Assembly: GCF_015832195.1 (NCBI RefSeq)
Contig: NC_052018.1
Span: 64,913,666 to 64,977,665 of the forward strand
DNA from: Motacilla alba alba
Taxonomy: Eukaryota; Chordata; Aves; Passeriformes; Motacillidae
Direction of reading: 5' to 3'
Length of the DNA stretch: 64,000 bases
Both the position numbers and the translations under genes were made by a program. The notes beneath the pieces are model-generated. The model saw only the letters and a program-made list of their open reading frames with translations. It made no database searches and was not told the DNA's origin. The stretch's first letter is position 1. Every line of letters starts with the position of its first letter. This document shows, piece after piece, positions 26,825 to 38,839 of this stretch.

Positions 26825-27061
26825 ATGAGCGCTCGCCTCGACGGCACGGGCGCTGCGGGGGCACCGGTACCGGCACCTCGGGGAGCGGCACCGGCACCGG
26901 CACCTCGGGGAGTGGCACCGGCACCGGCACCTCGGGGAGCGGCACCGGCACTTCGGGGAGCGGCACCGGCACTGGCACCGGCACCTCGGGGAGCGGCACC
27001 GGCACCTCGGGGAGCGGCGCGGGCGGAGCGACACAGGACCGGCCGGACTGCCCTGCCGGGG
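26825..27061 (+). other. STX11: Predicted STX11 exon 1 (5' UTR), donor at 27061/27062
   Basis: The exon is predicted from the donor G|GTGAGT (intron starts 27062) and the matching acceptor before the STX11 ATG. Its 5' limit is not known; 26825 is merely the first ATG downstream of the CCAAT box. From that ATG the exon is open for exactly 79 codons (MSARLDGTG at the start, then Pro-Ala-rich repeats). Joined to exon 2 it would continue Ala-Gly and stop at a TGA overlapping the STX11 ATG. Another frame, open from an ATG at 26758 and further upstream from 26614, would join STX11 in frame. Confidence 0.55.
26858..27016 (+). repeat. GGCACC/CTCGGGGAGC minisatellite inside exon 1
   Basis: About six variable units, each made of one to four GGCACC-type hexamers followed by TCGGGGAGC; unit lengths are 21, 27 or 33 bases. 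All are multiples of three, so the frames stay open through the array (Gly-Thr-Ser-Gly in one plus frame, Ala-Pro-Arg-Gly in another, Pro-Glu-Val-Pro on minus). Minus-strand frames at 26592-27005 and 26765-27172 are artefacts of this repeat. Confidence 0.9.
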
Positions 27062-30000
27062 GTGAGTACCTGCCGGGATGGGGGAGGACGAGACAGAGCT
27101 TACCTCGGGGGCCAGGCAGGGTTTGGTTTCTTCAGCCCGGGCACAGCCGTATTCCCGAGCTCCCCTGAGCATCAGCTGGAGTTCCCGGACGCCGAGGCGC
27201 CCTGAGCTGCTGCCGGAGGGAGGGCAGTGCTGGCAGCGCCGGAGCCCGGGCTAGCCTCCCTTTGTCGGGCATGAGGGGCGCTCGGCACCTCGGTTTTGCC
27301 TAAGAGTAGAGGAAACTGCCCCTTTTGAATCGAGTCGTGAGGTTTGAAGCCCGGAGGCAGGAGAGATTATAGGAAATGCGGACTGGGCTTTTGGGTCCGC
27401 ATGGAATGCAAAAGGGATGGCTGGGTTTTCACAGGATGAGAGAAAAACAGAGGCACTTTCAAATATGTGTCTTCTCATCCAGTCACATCAGATGTTTGTA
27501 TTTCCACTGCCTTGTTTGTCTGGTTTAATGAGTATTAACATTTTATTCATACATGGTTATGAATAGCTCCACAGCAGATTTTACAGAAATTTGGTTTATA
27601 TGCAAAATATAATAGCTTTTCCTTCGTTCTTGAGTGTTATCGTGGCCAGATCTAGAAGTGGGTGCAAAAGTTAGCGTTTTTTGATTGCTTCTGATTAAAT
27701 TGATACTCATTTCCTTCCTCCCAAGAAGAACTGGCCCTCATGTATGTCTGAGATAACTGCATGTCACACTGATACTGAGAAAGGAAATTACTACAATAAC
27801 AGCACTGCTAAAAATGGATGCTTGCACTTCTTGTTCCTCTTCTTTAGAGGGTATTTTAGCAACTGTCTTTTAAGCTGTCAGGTATCAAAATGGCAAACTA
27901 TGACTTTTTAGGATGAGAATACTATTTGAATGATGATGCTTTCTTACCAGTGCTGATACTCACTATTTAAAAAGTGGTGAGAGACTACAAGATGACCATA
28001 ATTTTTTTTTTATTCAAAATAGACCAGAAGTCTAACAAATGAACAGAATAAATGTCATCATTAGGAAAGGATGGTTTAGGTGTCCAACTCCTCCGATGAC
28101 CTTTTTTCTCTGACTGCTCTGAAACTGAAATTGCATGTTCAGTCATATGTTATCTGGTGTTTTGGCTGAGGCTAAAACTGCAAGCTAAACTCTGTTGTTG
28201 AAAGTCATCTCCATGAAGAATGTAAGCATGGTACAGAAAATCTCTTGAGACATTAAAATGAGTAAAATGTAGTACCTTCTGGGCACTGCAGGTAAACATG
28301 ATGCTATGGAATGCAACTGCATTCTCTGAGTGCTGAGAATTTGGGTGCTGTGGGATGAGGCTCCATGTCTGACATCTTTCACTATACTAACAGTATACTA
28401 ATACTAACAGTATCCAAGACCTGCTTCAGGAGGAGAAATGGTAGTTGCCACTGGTGCATAAATAATAGAGAAGGAAGATAATCTGCTGCATGAAAAGAGT
28501 CACCTAAATTTCTCCCTAGCATGGGCAGCTCTTCTGTGAACACACACTTTGTACTGGACTGACAGTGACACTGGGGGTGAGAGCATGGAACAAATCCTGG
28601 GAATGCAGGGCCACTGTAGGACTGTAAGATGTTGCTTTATCCATTGGTGCACTGGAGCTGTGCACCCAAACCAGGCCTAAGAAGGCTTTCTGTATCTTCT
28701 CTCTTTCTGTCAAGGAAGAAGGTCCCACAGTGCTTCCACAGAGAAATGGTCCAATTTTCAGCAAGTCACAGCCAGTTCAACATAGGCCTTGTGAAAGAAA
28801 TGGATTACTTTGTGTGTTTCCAGTGTCAACACAGGGATCAAACTGACCATTTTCCTTTCCATAGAAAACTCCTTTCATGTCTCGGAGTACTGTGTCTCCC
28901 TCCCTGGTCTTCTGAATTAAATGAAGATAATTCCTTCTGCTCCTCTTTCTCCAGGAGTGTATTTTCTAAAATGTTTGGTGACAATTATATGCCAAATATG
29001 CTCCCTTTGACTTTCCTAATGTGATAACTGTTTCAGGATGTATTTTTCCAACTGAGGCCTTATCTACACCAAGCAGAGTAAAACCAGTCCTTCCCAAGCC
29101 ATCTGTCATTTAAGACATGAGGTTTTGGTTTTTTTTACAATGACCCTATATTGTGAGCCTGTTTTCTGGCTTGCAATCAGGTATAACCTCACCAATGCCT
29201 TCCTGCTGCCAAACTAGGTGTTTCCTACTTTATATTTGTGTGAATAATTTTATCTAAATGTGCCAGGCTTGACTATATTGAATTTCGTTTTCTTTTTGTT
29301 AATTCTTCTCTTACTGTCAAGATCACCTTAAATTCTCATGATTTCTCCTCCCCTGCCCTCACCAAATGCTTACTTCTGCTCTCTTCCAGTTCAGTGTCGC
29401 CTGGAGACTGTACAAGCTCATGTTTGGTTTCACTCTCCAAGTCACTAATGGAAAATATGGATAATCTCTGAGTGTGACAGATACCCATCCTAGTGCTGAT
29501 AGGTTCAAAACCAGTTCTGATGGTGAGAAGATAACTGCTGAGTCAGATATGAAGGTGTTGGGTCAGATACACTTTTCTACTATCTGGCCCATCAATTTTC
29601 TTTGACTCTGGTCATTCCTGTAATTCAGGGATGGCAAAGCATGGTGCAGAAGTTACTGAGGCAATGTTAACTTGATCCAGTAAACCCATCTCAGTGCCAA
29701 ATCTGGGGTTACCACTTGTTGCAGTGAAGCCATTTTTGGTTATGCTTGCATTTTGGGTTATTCCCCAAGATGTGGCCATGAACCAACTCTGGTGAGGAAC
29801 ATAATTCCCAGGGAGCAGCCGAGGGCTGGCACCTGGGAACCCCCCCTTGGGTAGTGGGGGGCTCTACGTGAGGGGAGTGAAGCAATTTGGTTTTTATCTC
29901 TGCTTTGGTAGGCTAGATGAGATATCAAGACACTCTACACAATCAGCAAGAGCTCTCACACAGTGCTTGGCACTTACATCTAGATAAAACTACAGCTTTT

Positions 30001-33000
30001 GCTGATCTGCTATGGCAGTTAACCCATTAATTGCTAGGATTATTCTCAACAAACTCATGTTCACAAAAGTGAAGGAATTCCTGCATGGTCCAGCTTTTTC
30101 TGCTATGCCTTTTCTCTGTGCTGTTTTCTGTGGTATTGACAACTCACTTATTTTTGAAAGCAAGAATAAAGCTTGTTTGAGCTTTTTATATGCCAAATCA
30201 GGTGTGTCCCTAATTACATCTATATCTTGTCTCAACTTCACTGGTGCTTTGAATGGGCCTGTAAACACCCACGAGCTGCTAAGTAGTGTAACTGCCATAA
30301 AGCCTGACACATCCTGGGGCTGAGGCTGTGGGTACACATGTGTGGCTGGCTATAGGGGTTATTTCCTGGCTGGAACCAGTTTGGTGCAGATACAGTTGTG
30401 TAGAGTTTGCAATAGAATCCCAAACTGAGCCTCATGTGTACCAGCCCACATGACCAAATACCAAGAAAACACCTTGTATTTAACCTCAAAGGATTTTTTT
30501 TAAAGTCAAGAGTACTTGGCCTCAGATTGTAACACTTTATCACGAGCCTTAAATATATGTGCTTTTCAAAAAATAATGCAGTTGTGCTAATTTAAAAACG
30601 TCAGTAGAACTCGTTTCTTCTGACTGATGATCACATGCGACCTCATATTTCTATTTGCATACCAACATAATGTCTTAATCACTTACAAATACCACAGTGT
30701 GGTAGCAATAGTAGTTATGTGCATGTGGTATGTACACAGCTATTTCGCTGAGCCAATGTGTTCCAGGGAAGCCGAGGTGATGAATTAGATAATGTATATT
30801 CTCCTGGTGCTATAGTGCCAGCACTGCCTGTGAGTGTGCTGGCTGATTGCCCTGCACGGGGACCTGTAATGATGCCGAGCTGTACTAACTGCCAAGAAAT
30901 GCATGAGTGGCTGTCTCACTGTTTATATTAAGGGGTATGGATCTATCTTAACCATTTGCCAAGCCATTGGAGGTACAGTTCACACCCCCCTTGTCTCTAT
31001 CTAGGCCAATTTTACCTGAAGACCTTGGTGTTGCAAACCAGTGAAGATGGAGAAACTTTTTTTGTCTATAGCCCTGTTACCACTGCTCCCCACCCCACCC
31101 AAACAACACCAAATCCAGTTACAATTGCTCATTTATGTGACTTGTGAGGAAAATGTCAAAAGGAGACACTGAGAATTCATTTTATCCGTCCACTATTGAA
31201 AATTTGTCAGTGGTGATCCATAGCTCTCCAGTGTAAATTTAGACAACCTAGTAAATATTAGCAGTCAATCCATGTAAAACAAGCTGACCTCTCCAATGCA
31301 GTAATAATGTTTACTCTCATGGCTGCTGAGTAATAATAAGTTAAAACATCAGAACATCAGATTTTTTTCTCAGTCTTGTCATAAATATGTGAAAAATGGC
31401 ATATTATAGTGCATTTAATGCCCACCAGCAATGTCGCCTAGTTTTGATACAAATATCTGATTTTTGATACAAAAAGCTGATAACCAGTCCACAGAAAACA
31501 CCAGGATAGTTAACTGTATTCAATACATCTGAGAAGTATGAGATGCACCCTAGATCCTTCAATTTATATTATGTTGTAGTACAAAAACTGAGAGTTCTTT
31601 TCTGTTGAAGAGATTGAATACTGGTAAAGAAACTGAGATAAGTCACAGAAGAACCTCCAAAGCTATCAGTATTCTAGCAATTACTGTCTCATTTCTTTGA
31701 ATTAGAGGCAACAATCTGAATTAATTTTTCACCCCTAGGTTTTTCCTAGACTTTATGATAGGAAAGGAACCACTGGAGACTTGGAGTTTCTGCCAGATGC
31801 AGAAGTAGCCTGTAAAGAATGGAGTCATCCCTACTTCCCTGAATAGATCAGCTGTTAATAAATAACTTGTCCTGACACAGGACAGGGATTTTTTGGGAAA
31901 AAATAATATCCTGAGACATTTGTAATTGACATATTTTTCTCTAGGGTGACGGAAAGTATAAAGGTGGTCTTCTGCTGTACACAGGCTTTGATGAGCATAT
32001 GAGCTGGGTAGTGTAGTCTTCATATACACTTGGAACTTCTTGATGGACTTCTGTAGCTTTATAACTGGCATTCAGTGCTAGCTGATGGATTTTAATTCCT
32101 GAATAAATTTTGTCTATTTTTAAACATTTTGAAATCCAAGAAATTCCAGTGAGGATAACTTCCTTTCAGTGAGGCCACAAAAAGAAAAGATTTTGAACTG
32201 CTGATCTCTGTCATGGTTGTTAATCTTGGAGTTAGTACGCATACGTGATTAGAAAAGCTTGAGAAGGCAAACTGTCCTAATCATTAGATTATTGTTTTTG
32301 TTGTTGTTGTTTCAGGCTCTTACAAAAGAGAAGAGATAAAAAAATATGAGTAATTTGAAAAATCAAGACTGCTGTGCCACGTGTGATGGGCATGGTTGGG
32401 AAGACAGGGAATTTGGACTAAAAAGATGACTCTGCTATAGTATAGTACTCTGCTATAAGCCAATTACTCTTCTGGAAGGATGAAAACCTTGCTGTTAAAA
32501 AAAAAGTAGTTTTCCCAAGTTAATTAATATTGTCAAATCTATTATTGGGCAACACATACCAAGCAAAAATATTAATTCTGGTCAAAGACAATTGTTTACT
32601 AAACAGATAGTTACTAGAAAATTATTAAATCTGAGATTCCAACTCTTAAACAAAAGTCTTCTGTTAAATTTAACAGTTTTTTTTTACCTATGCATGACTT
32701 TTATTTTAATACAACAGCAGCACTCTATTTGCCTTGGAATGCAGTGTGTTCAATTCAGCAAGTCCATCTGAGTAGATTTCCATCAATACTACATGCTCTA
32801 CGAGCCATATGGGAAGTCACTGAAATGTGCTGACACACACTTAGCTATGAAGTAATTTTGCCTAAGAGCAGGTTATTTCCTAATTGTTCACCACTTGTTT
32901 TTTGGGTCACGTCTGTTGTGTGTCATGAGATAAAAATCACATGCAATTCAGAGCAGGATAAGCCACGTGGGTTCCTTTTACCTTCCAAGGGCAAGAAGAA

Positions 33001-33279
33001 CTACTGACAGAAATTATTTTTGACTGACTTGTTTTGAAATATCTGTTGTTCCTCAAACAACTGAAGTAAAAGCTTCATCTTGTAAGGCCCTACTCAAGGC
33101 TGAAAAGATTACTGACTAGACTTTTAGTAAGCCACAAGATGGTATTAAGTAGCAGCTGAATTTTTGAATGCTGCAAGAAGAAAAAAGGTACACTGCCTTC
33201 TGTCCCAGCAGCTGGCCATGAAATATGGATGCTGTGCTGAAACTGCTTCATCATTTCACCATTTGTCCCCAGACTCTGA

Positions 33280-33372
33280 TCACAGAATCACAGAATATCC
33301 TGAGCTAGAAGGAACACACAAGGATCATTGAGCCCAACTCCTAAGTGAGCAGCCCCTATGGGGATAGAGTGT
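33280..33372 (-). mobile_element. Short CR1 LINE 3' tip
   Basis: The plus strand shows CACAGAATCACAGAATATCC, GAGCTAGAAGGAACACACA and AGGATCATTGAGCCCAACTC, the 3' tip of a CR1 subfamily on the minus strand. Only about 90 bases remain. Confidence 0.8.
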
Positions 33373-34221
33373 GGATATACAAATATTAAAGCTAAGATAA
33401 ACATAAGTGTGTAATTCACTTGTTTCTATAGAAATAATTTTTATCCTTAGATTATTTCTCCATAGTTAACAGGCTTCAGAACATTTGCATGGCAATGTTA
33501 GGCAATGTTTGTAGGACTCCCTTTTGTATGTATATGGGGCTAACAGAAAGGGGGTGTATGCATATGCATAGGTTTTGATTTTTAGAGTGGATTTTCTTTC
33601 TTGTCTGAAATCCCATGTCATACACAGTTGTCTGGGGCTGCAGTCTTATTGCAACAGGACAATTTGTATGTTTCTCATGCATCATGGGAAAGCTTGTCAC
33701 TGTGGTGATTAATACCAGTAAGCAGCACAGTAACATGAAAAGATGAGCACAGAACATGCCCTCAGCTGACTGTACTTGCTGGGTATCTGCCTTCAAAGTT
33801 GTAATCTCTACAGTCATCACCTGGCCTGTATTTCCTGCGTGTGTGTTTGGGTGTACACATCATGATGGACTGGAAGAAGCAACTTCATATTTGCAAGGAC
33901 AGATTTATCTAGCCCAAAAATACAAATGAAGTACATGTTCCAATCTGATATACATAGCATTTTAAAATAAAATAAAACTGACAGCTAATCTATTAAACCT
34001 AACACTCTTAGAATTAAGGCAGTTATACACTTACAGTTTTACTCCAGAGTAGTTGCTGTCTTTATATTCTAATGTGTTAGATGTCTTTTCTATAGACTTG
34101 GGAAGTAGTTGAATATATTTAATGTTCATGGTCAGCTTAGCAAACTTTTTGTCTAAGGCTGATTACCAGAACAATTTAGACTGGAGCTTTGAACATTGTC
34201 TAATCCAGGCCTACTCAAAAC

Positions 34222-34785
34222 ACACACAGGCAGTTTAGGTTGCTGAGGGCCGTGTCAAGTAGAGTTTTAAATATCTTCAAGAATGCTGATTCCAAAACTT
34301 TTCTGGGCACCTTTTCCATGGCTTCTAAATGTTTGGGGTTTTTCTTATTTTTTCCTTTCCCCACATCTCATATCTGGCTGGCTCTTCTCTTGTTTCCATG
34401 TAGGTCTGTTGCATCTTGTGCTATTGCTGTACATTTCAATGAAGGGAAAATGCCTTGCATTAAGCAGTTAGTGATGGCAACACAATCTTTCTTGAGCTTC
34501 CTCTTTCTCAGGCTGAACATTCCCAACTCAGTCTCTCTTCATATGTCAGGTGCTCCAGCACCTCTGACCACCTCTGTACCCCCCCGGGCTCATCCCAGTG
34601 TGTCTGTGTAACACTCCAGATGTGGTCTCTCAAGTGTCAGACAGGAGGGGTCCCTTTCCTTCCTCACTTTTGCTGCTCCACCCTGGATGCATGGCTCATG
34701 TTTCCCTTCACGCCTACCAGCACACCGAGGTCCTGCAGAGCTGCTTCCCAGCCCAACTTCTACTGCTGCACCAGGCACTGTATGA
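34222..34785 (-). mobile_element. Old CR1 LINE fragment, longest in window
   Basis: The plus strand contains TTTTAAATATCTTCAAGAATGC, CTGGGCACCTTTTCCATGGC, TTTCTCAGGCTGAACATTCC, TCCAGCACCTCTGACCACC, the TCCAGATGTGGTCTC motif and TCATGTTTCCCTTC, the order expected of the CR1 3' region read backwards. It is diverged and about 560 bases long. Frames of 62-123 codons in it are decayed repeat, not genes. Confidence 0.8.
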
Positions 34786-36844
34786 AGGGAGATAGTAACA
34801 CTCATTTTACAGACTAAGGTCTGAGGCTATCCCTAACAACCAGGCATGTACTGTGTATTACTATATTGCTGTTCAAATTACAGGCAATACAATCAACGTA
34901 TATGTAGATGCAAACTTTGCTGAGTAACAACAGCATCTGACAAAGGAGGCCAGCTTTTCTAAACCATGATTGTTAAGTTGAAATGTTTCAAATTGTTGGT
35001 CCCTGTTGCTCTCCCTGCTTATTTATTTCAGCTCTTTAGTGTCAGTTCTGTCCCTGACAGAACCCTGTCCCTGACCATCCAAGAAAAGCTTGGAAGTTAT
35101 TGTCCTCTCTTGGGAAGATCTGGTTCCCCTTTGTTTGAAATGAGAATTAGAAATAGGAAAAAACTTCTGTGGTGATGTTACATTCCAGCCTACTGTTTTT
35201 CTTTATGTAAAAAATCTCAAGTCAGTTTCCAAAATACCTCAAACAGTTTCCAAGTAACCCATATAAATTTACTGTGTTCCTTGAGCAAAAGGTGTGCAAG
35301 AAAGCTGAAATCTAAACATTTTCTTGAACTTCACAAATCTCTTTGGCCAAATATTGCAAATGCTGACCTATGGAGTTCTTGAGCATGTTCAGCATAAAGT
35401 TGAACAAGTGTCCTCTGTAATTTTATGGGGTTTGTGGCCTAATATGATGCTGAAATATTGGCATAAAGTTACTCACTTCCCATCCTTCCATCCTGTCCAG
35501 CTACTGTGCGTAGATAAGGTAAGAGCATCTTGAAAATGTGAAGTGGTAAGCAAGCTAGGTGATGCACTTTGGAAAAAAAAGCAAAAGACAGGACTTGGGA
35601 GAATGAAAGAAAGTGCCAAAAAGTGCCTGATTTTGCAAGACTCTGAAGTCAGGCTTAAATAGACGGCATCCACTTGTTAGGACAAAAGTGTGAACACTTT
35701 AGCTGTGGAGACATATCCCAGACAGGTACGGGTTCTCAATGCAAAGCTACAAGATACTAATGTTGACCACCTTAAATGTAAGTTTTGGTACATAGATACA
35801 AATAGTGTAGACTTTTAGAACTAAGTACTGGGGAGTTGGGAAAACCCAGGGTGAAGATTGTAAGTGCAACTGCAACTTGATCCCTCTGTTCCGCTTACAG
35901 CTAGACTGTACTGGATCGGCTGGATCACGGAGATTGTGTGTGATGCTGTCCTAGTCACTAGAGAGGAGCTCTTCACAAGTGGCCTTGAGCCATGTGCTCA
36001 TTCACTGATGTCCAGCTTGCTCCTTCACGATCTTGCTCAGCAAAGTGCTCGAGGCGGCAGTGACTGAAGTCAGAAGGAGCTGACTTCTGAGGATTCCAGG
36101 TACAAAGAATTGTGCTAGAAGTGTCTCAAGTGGGCATCGTAAATTATCAAGAGTCTATCGCTATCGTCCTTAAGGACTCTGGGCTGAAACCTGACTGTGG
36201 GGCTGTTAGATCTGCCTTTCCCCAAACAACTGGTAGGAGTTTATGGAACTTTCCAAAGATTTTGCAGGGCAAATCCCTGAGGAAATGAACAGTAACAACA
36301 CAGTCAATGAGATAGCATGAACTTAATGATGACTATTAAATTTTATGTTGTACAATTTTTATTCAGCACATAGAGACTCTAGGCAGAGACTTGGTGGAAG
36401 GGATAGTGCACAGGCCAGTGTTTAATTGCGTGATCTTCCAGTGTCCAGGCAACATTGTGGTGCAATCCAAGGCAACACTTGACAGCACCTTACTCTTCTT
36501 AAAATGTTTGACTTTTTAACCTTTACTGTTGTATTAAAAGAAAGAAAAAAGCAATATTTTTAGAGATGCTGCAGAATTAGTATACACATGAATTTAGTAC
36601 AGCATTTTCCTGTTGTGAATTACTATGTATTTGCTTCTCCATTTCTTCCTCGGGAAGGAAGGGTAGACCTACTCTTACAAAATTATGAATTTATTACACA
36701 GGAGCTTTACTCAGTGTTTGCTTGACAAAGAAAATACAAACAGAAAGTGAAATCATTGTTGAGCCAGTTGTTACTATGCTCTCTGTAGAAGGCTGATGAT
36801 ATTTAATTTTTATTAAGTTTAAGGAATGGTAAAAACAAAGTTCA

Positions 36845-37262
36845 CTGAATCAAAAATTGTTAGTGTTGAAAGGGACCTTAGAGATCCTTTAGTCCAAACC
36901 CCTGCCAAGACAGGGTCATGTAAGTCAGGTGACACAGAAATGTGTCCAGTGGATTTTTAATACCTCCAGATAGGGAGACTCCACGACCTCCCTGGGCAGC
37001 CTCTGCGACCCTCAGTGTAGAGAAGTTCTTCCTCACGTTGAGATGAAACTTCTTGTGTTTTAGTTTATTGACATTTTTCTCTGTTGTGTTGCTGGGCACC
37101 ACTGACAAGATTCTGGCACCATCCTCTTATCACCTGCCTTTGACGTATTTATGTGTTGATCAGATCCTCTCTGTCTTCTCTTTTCTAGACTAAATAGGTC
37201 CAGCTCCCGCAGTCTCTCCTCATAAGAGAGATGCTCCACACTCTTAATTGTTGATGTCTGAT
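36845..37262 (-). mobile_element. CR1 LINE fragment just upstream of the STX11 coding exon
   Basis: The plus strand shows TGTTGAAAGGGACCTTAGAG, TTTAGTCCAAACCCCTGCC, ACTCCACGACCTCCCTGGGC, GAAGTTCTTCCTCACGTTGAG, CAGATCCTCTCTGTCTTCTC and GCAGTCTCTCCTCATAAGAG. It is a minus-strand CR1 in intron 1, about 700 bases before the coding exon and therefore antisense to STX11. Confidence 0.88.
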
Positions 37263-37309
37263 ACTCTATGGTCAATGATAACATCTGGAGACATTAAAAT
37301 TGTTTGGGG

Positions 37310-37362
37310 TTTTTTTTTTCTTTTTCCTTTTTTCCTTTTTTTTCTTTTTTTCCCCATCTTGA
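37310..37362 (+). repeat. Pyrimidine-rich T/C tract
   Basis: A run of T with scattered C, about 50 bases, directly following the CR1 copy. It is a simple repeat in the STX11 intron, 600 bases before the acceptor, too far away to be the polypyrimidine tract of that acceptor. Confidence 0.85.
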
Positions 37363-37972
37363 TACTTTCTACACCATTTTTTTAAACTTTTCTTTCCTAA
37401 CTGTATCAGTAAATGTCATTTCTGTTTCTGAGAGGCTTCTTAGTATTCTCCCAGGAAAAGCAAACTTAGAATGAGGGAAGCCCTGTGACATTTTGGGCAG
37501 TTGAGGTAATGAGGGATCAGGAGCTAGAGGAGATTTCTCTAGTGAGCAGAAGTGGAAGGTATTCAGTTATTAACATGTCTACAGATGCTGATAGCTGAAG
37601 GCTTACTATCAGGAGTCTGGTTTTCCTCTCCAAGTAAAAGACTGGCATTTTGTGGGGAGTTTGGGACTGTCCTACTATTCTTTTTTATTTGTCTTCAAGA
37701 TTTGTAGTCTTCTTTCCTGCAGTTTTGTTTCTAAACTTGTATATTCTAGAACAATGTTGTAGCAGAGTTTTGGATGTGATGTCCATCACTGCATAAAATA
37801 CTGTGAACAAATTTAAAATCTAGTATTTTTGGGATATTTTTGATGAGTTACATTTGTTATCTATGATTTAGTTATCACCATGATGTAGCTATTAGTTACA
37901 AATTTTTAAGTCTTTTAACCAATATTTTAGTTACTTCAAACTCATTCCTCCTGTTCCTGTTTTGTAGGCAGG

Positions 37973-38839
37973 ATGAAGGACCGTTTAAGTGAGCTGCGCG
38001 AATTTGCCAGATTACACAACCAACAGTTTTCTGATAGTGATGATGATGAAAATTCACCCCAGGATATTCTCCTTTATGAGACAGATTATGCTTTGGAAAT
38101 CCTTCATAAGGACATACAGAGCATCCGGACAGAAAATGACCACCTAAAAGCAGATGTCAACCGTCTCAGAAAGCAAAACACCCGCTTCCTCACTTCCATG
38201 CGCCGTCTTAGTAGCATCAAACGGGATACTAATTGTATCGCCAGAGACATTAAGAGCCGTGGAGAAAGCATCCACAGGAAACTGCAGGTAATGAGAGATT
38301 TCTGTGAAGATGCAATAACAAAATACGGACCTATGTCTGTCATTGCCAGGGTGGCAAAGAACCACTACGTTGACCTCATGCACACATTTCAGGACGCTAT
38401 GTTTGATTACAATGCAACAGAGATGAACCAGCGGGAGAACTGCAAGATTCGAATTCAGCGGCAGCTGGAGATCATGGGCAAAGACGTTTCTGGTCACCAG
38501 ATTGAGGAGATGATTGAGCAAGGCAAATGGGATGTCTTCTCTGAGAATCTCTTGTCGGATGTTAAGGGAGCTCGCGCAGCCTTGAATGAGATAGAGACGC
38601 GGCACAAGGAGCTGGTGAAGCTAGAAGGTCGCATTAAGGAAGTTCACGAGCTCTTTCTACAGGTGGCCCTGCTGGTGGAGGAGCAGGCGGACACTTTTGA
38701 TGTTATTGAGATAAATATGCAAAATGTTGAGGACTATGTAGGAGATGCTAAAGACCAAGTGAAAAAAGCTTTAGAATACAGGAGAAAACATCCCCTCAGG
38801 ACAATCCTCTGCTGTTGCTTATCATGTTGCAGAAGGTGA
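37973..38839 (+). CDS. STX11: Syntaxin-11
   Basis: Encodes 288 residues (human 287) that I recognise as STX11 along the whole length, with long identical stretches such as [22 protein letters not shown] sequence near 70-87 and [15 protein letters not shown] at 156-170. STX11 is a Qa-type SNARE that, with Munc18-2 and SNAP23, drives fusion of lytic granules in cytotoxic lymphocytes and acts in platelets and phagocytes; human loss causes familial haemophagocytic lymphohistiocytosis type 4. Domains: acidic N-terminal peptide (1-36), Habc three-helix region (about 40-160), SNARE motif (about 204-266) with the zero-layer Gln at 238, and a Cys-rich tail (Cys 280, 281, 282, 285, 286). There is no membrane span: anchoring is by palmitoylation, as known for the family. 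The complete coding sequence lies in one exon, as in mammals, with the acceptor five bases before the ATG. All key residues are present; the gene looks intact. Confidence 0.98.
   Translation: MKDRLSELREFARLHNQQFSDSDDDENSPQDILLYETDYALEILHKDIQSIRTENDHLKADVNRLRKQNTRFLTSMRRLSSIKRDTNCIARDIKSRGESIHRKLQVMRDFCEDAITKYGPMSVIARVAKNHYVDLMHTFQDAMFDYNATEMNQRENCKIRIQRQLEIMGKDVSGHQIEEMIEQGKWDVFSENLLSDVKGARAALNEIETRHKELVKLEGRIKEVHELFLQVALLVEEQADTFDVIEINMQNVEDYVGDAKDQVKKALEYRRKHPLRTILCCCLSCCRR

Larger units (their letters stand above)
26530..27250 (+). promoter_or_regulatory. CpG island at the STX11 5' end
   Basis: A 700-base GC-rich island in AT-rich DNA, located 11 kb upstream of the STX11 coding exon. It contains promoter boxes in its first half and a splice donor in its second half, and is the only CpG island between SF3B5 and the STX11 coding exon. 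The assignment to STX11 rests on position, orientation of the donor, and the fact that mammalian STX11 also has a noncoding first exon. Confidence 0.75.
27062..37967 (+). other. STX11: STX11 intron 1 (predicted)
   Basis: A 10.9-kb interval between the donor GTGAGT at 27062 and the acceptor TTTTGTAG ending at 37967, preceded by a pyrimidine stretch CATTCCTCCTGTTCCTG. It contains CR1 fragments at 33.28, 34.22 and 36.84 kb, a long pyrimidine tract at 37.31 kb, and no frame I recognise. One pair of splice-like signals at 35900 and 36100 could define an alternative noncoding exon. Confidence 0.65.

Noticed and set aside
26592..27172. Minus-strand frames of 135-137 codons with Pro-Glu-Val-Pro or Arg-Cys repeats
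   Set aside because: They translate the minisatellite backwards; no splice or promoter context supports a minus-strand gene.
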